NCBI GenBank assembly: GCA_023415525.1
Contig: JAEZKI010000107.1
Span: 1-6,586, forward strand
Length of the DNA: 6,586 nucleotides
Direction: 5' to 3'
DNA from: Bacillota bacterium
Lineage (GTDB): Bacteria; Bacillota; Clostridia; Lachnospirales; Cellulosilyticaceae
Position 1 is the stretch's first letter, and each line of letters opens with the position of its first letter. Position numbers and translations under genes: made by a program. Of this stretch, positions 5,316 to 6,586 are shown in pieces. The notes below the pieces were generated by a model. The model saw only the letters and a list, made by a program, of their open reading frames with translations, was not told the DNA's origin and searched no databases.

Positions 5316-6176
5316 ATGTGGATTGGATATGCTATAGGGTCAGCCTTTTTTGCAGGTGTGACAGCTATTCTGGTAAAATGTGGGATTAAGAAGACAGATT
5401 CTAATAGAGCAACAGCTATTAGGACAATGGTAGTCCTTTTATTTTCTTGGGTGATGGTGTTTATAGTTGGTTCTCAAAAGAGTTTATTTACATTAAGTTA
5501 TGAAACACTTTTCTTTTTGATTCTTTCAGGACTGTCAACAGGGGCATCTTGGCTATGCTATTTTAAGGCCTTACAACTAGGGGATATTAATAAGGTGGTT
5601 CCCATTGATAAATCCAGTACAGTGCTGACTATTTTGTTGGCCTTTATTTGTCTTGGAGAACCCATAGGCCTATGGAAAGCATTGGGGGTAGGGGCTATTG
5701 CCTTGGGAACTTATATGATGATTCAAAAAAAAGAAGGTATCTCCCAGATAACTAAAGGTAGAAGTTGGATTTTTTATGCAGGAGCTTCTGCTCTATTTGC
5801 AAGTCTTACCTCTATTCTTGGAAAGATAGGTATAACAGGTGTAGAGTCGAACCTTGGAACGGCCATTAGGACCATTGTTGTATTAATCATGTCGTGGGTA
5901 GTAGTAGGAGTTACAAGAAAACAAAAAGAAGTTCAACCTATAGAAAAGAAAGAATTAGTATTTATTATTTTATCAGGCATTGCGACAGGAGCCTCTTGGC
6001 TATGCTATTATCGTGCCTTACAAGAAGGAGAAGCAAGTATTGTTGTTCCTATTGATAAGCTGAGTATCGTGGTGACCATTCTCTTTTCTTATCTTGTATT
6101 TAAGGAAAAACTAACGAAAAAAGCCTTTTTAGGTTTAGTATTTATTATTACGGGTACCCTAGCTATGCTTTTTTAA
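5316..6176 (+). CDS. EamA/DMT-family transporter with near-duplicate halves
   Basis: This 286-residue integral membrane protein of the drug/metabolite transporter superfamily has two EamA repeats of five helices each. The halves are strikingly alike and in constant register: TAIRT at 33-37 and 182-186, TGASWLCY at 75-82 and 224-231, VPIDK at 95-99 and 244-248, always 149 residues apart. Over residues 67-110 against 216-259 I count 28 identities in 44. Single-domain (about 140-residue) bacterial EamA proteins with this TAIRT/TGASWLCY/PIDK pattern exist, as I recall, so this looks like a tandem fusion of two such units. The likely role is export or uptake of a small metabolite across the inner membrane; the substrate is unknown. 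AGGTAGG (5301-5307) lies 8 nt before the ATG. The gene ends at a shared terminator. Confidence 0.9.
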   Translation: MWIGYAIGSAFFAGVTAILVKCGIKKTDSNRATAIRTMVVLLFSWVMVFIVGSQKSLFTLSYETLFFLILSGLSTGASWLCYFKALQLGDINKVVPIDKSSTVLTILLAFICLGEPIGLWKALGVGAIALGTYMMIQKKEGISQITKGRSWIFYAGASALFASLTSILGKIGITGVESNLGTAIRTIVVLIMSWVVVGVTRKQKEVQPIEKKELVFIILSGIATGASWLCYYRALQEGEASIVVPIDKLSIVVTILFSYLVFKEKLTKKAFLGLVFIITGTLAMLF

Positions 6177-6201
6177 ATGTAAGATTTTAAGAACTCTGAA
6201 T

Positions 6202-6251
6202 AAAAAGAGGAGGCTTCTTAGCATAAATGCGTTAAGAAGTCCCCTCTTTTT
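6202..6251. terminator. Bidirectional intrinsic terminator between convergent genes
   Basis: AAAAAGAGG (6202-6210) pairs with CCTCTTTTT (6243-6251). After one mismatch and a G-U, CTTCTTA pairs with TAAGAAG, and the tip can form GCAT/ATGC. The A-run on one side and T-run on the other give a U-tract in both directions, so it can end the EamA transcript and the opposing minus-strand transcript. It overlaps the stop codon of the minus-strand gene. Confidence 0.85.
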
Positions 6252-6586
6252 ATTGATTTTTAGGTGAATCGTTCTCTGCTTCGAGATGAGCCACTCTTTT
6301 CTTATAAAAGAAGGCAGTTATTTCTAACGCTACGAAACAAAGTACAAATACAGAGGCAAATAGTATCAAGCCTGTTGCTATGGAGCCCATGAGGTGTTTA
6401 TATCTGAAGTAACTAATGAAAAAGAAAAAAGCACCACAACCCACACCGGCAATGAGACTGACTATATTATTTGTGAATCTATTAGGTTTTAATCGTCTAT
6501 CCCATATCCCATTTCTTAAACAAGCCAAACAAAGATAGAGGGCAAGGCACATCAGAATAATCCATTCGCCAGCTATAGCCTGAGAC
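6250..6586 (-). CDS. Small membrane protein of unknown function, 5' end off the window
   Basis: The frame is open to the right edge, so the N-terminus is not seen. An ATG at 6550-6552 exists, but the hydrophobic first helix begins upstream of it and no ribosome site precedes it, so the true start lies beyond 6586. The visible 111 residues hold three hydrophobic segments: a Cys/Leu-rich one at the start, an Ile/Gly/Phe-rich middle one, and a long one ending in FFYKKR. A hydrophilic acidic tail (EAENDSPKNQ) follows. A basic loop (RNGIWDRRLKPNR) separates the first two, suggesting it is cytoplasmic. I do not recognise a family. It is convergent with the EamA gene and shares its terminator, so the two are probably unrelated in function. 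Confidence 0.75.
   Translation of the reverse strand, partial: SQAIAGEWIILMCLALYLCLACLRNGIWDRRLKPNRFTNNIVSLIAGVGCGAFFFFISYFRYKHLMGSIATGLILFASVFVLCFVALEITAFFYKKRVAHLEAENDSPKNQ

Noticed and set aside
6250..6552. ATG at 6550-6552 as the true start of the minus-strand membrane protein
   Set aside because: No ribosome site precedes it, and the frame and hydrophobic helix continue upstream to the window edge.

Overview
The window is AT-rich and carries short, tightly packed genes with strong AGGAGG-type ribosome binding sites. Together with protein families typical of anaerobic Firmicutes (a Cys-rich C_GCAxxG_C_C protein, an HTH-AbrB regulator driving an ABC-2 exporter, an ArsC-like protein of the Clostridia type), this suggests a low-GC Clostridia chromosome. 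I cannot name the genus from the sequence. There is no rRNA or tRNA gene, CRISPR array, transposase or phage gene in view.

Layout. (1) Positions 1-179, minus strand: the 5' part of a frame with a DUF3658-like domain, running off the left edge and possibly a remnant. It lies just downstream of a MarR-family regulator (197-670, minus). (2) Positions 671-816: a compact divergent control region with two overlapping promoters and two perfect palindromes, which look like operators for the MarR protein. (3) Positions 817-2361, plus: an ArsC-family thioredoxin-fold protein followed by a 12-TM MFS transporter, probably cotranscribed and closed by a long hairpin terminator at 2471-2524. (4) Positions 2653-4575, plus: a translationally coupled three-gene operon (HTH plus AbrB regulator, ABC ATPase, ABC-2 permease) with overlaps of 1 and 8 nt. 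(5) Positions 4662-5099, plus: a C_GCAxxG_C_C family cysteine protein with its own good sigma-A-type promoter. (6) Positions 5316-6176, plus: a 10-TM EamA/DMT transporter whose two halves are unusually alike. (7) Positions 6250-6586, minus: a partial small membrane protein of unknown function, convergent with the EamA gene across a shared bidirectional terminator.

How the parts may work together. The MarR protein probably represses itself and the divergent arsC-like/MFS pair, a common arrangement for ligand- or redox-sensing efflux control. The HTH-AbrB protein probably autoregulates its ABC exporter operon. The remaining genes look like independent accessory functions (redox/metal protein, metabolite transporter). 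I see no clear evidence of a wholly new multi-gene system. The most unusual items are the near-duplicate halves of the EamA transporter, the two-domain regulator, the altered ABC ATPase motifs, the palindromic divergent promoter and the hairpin plus T-tract inside the left-edge frame.
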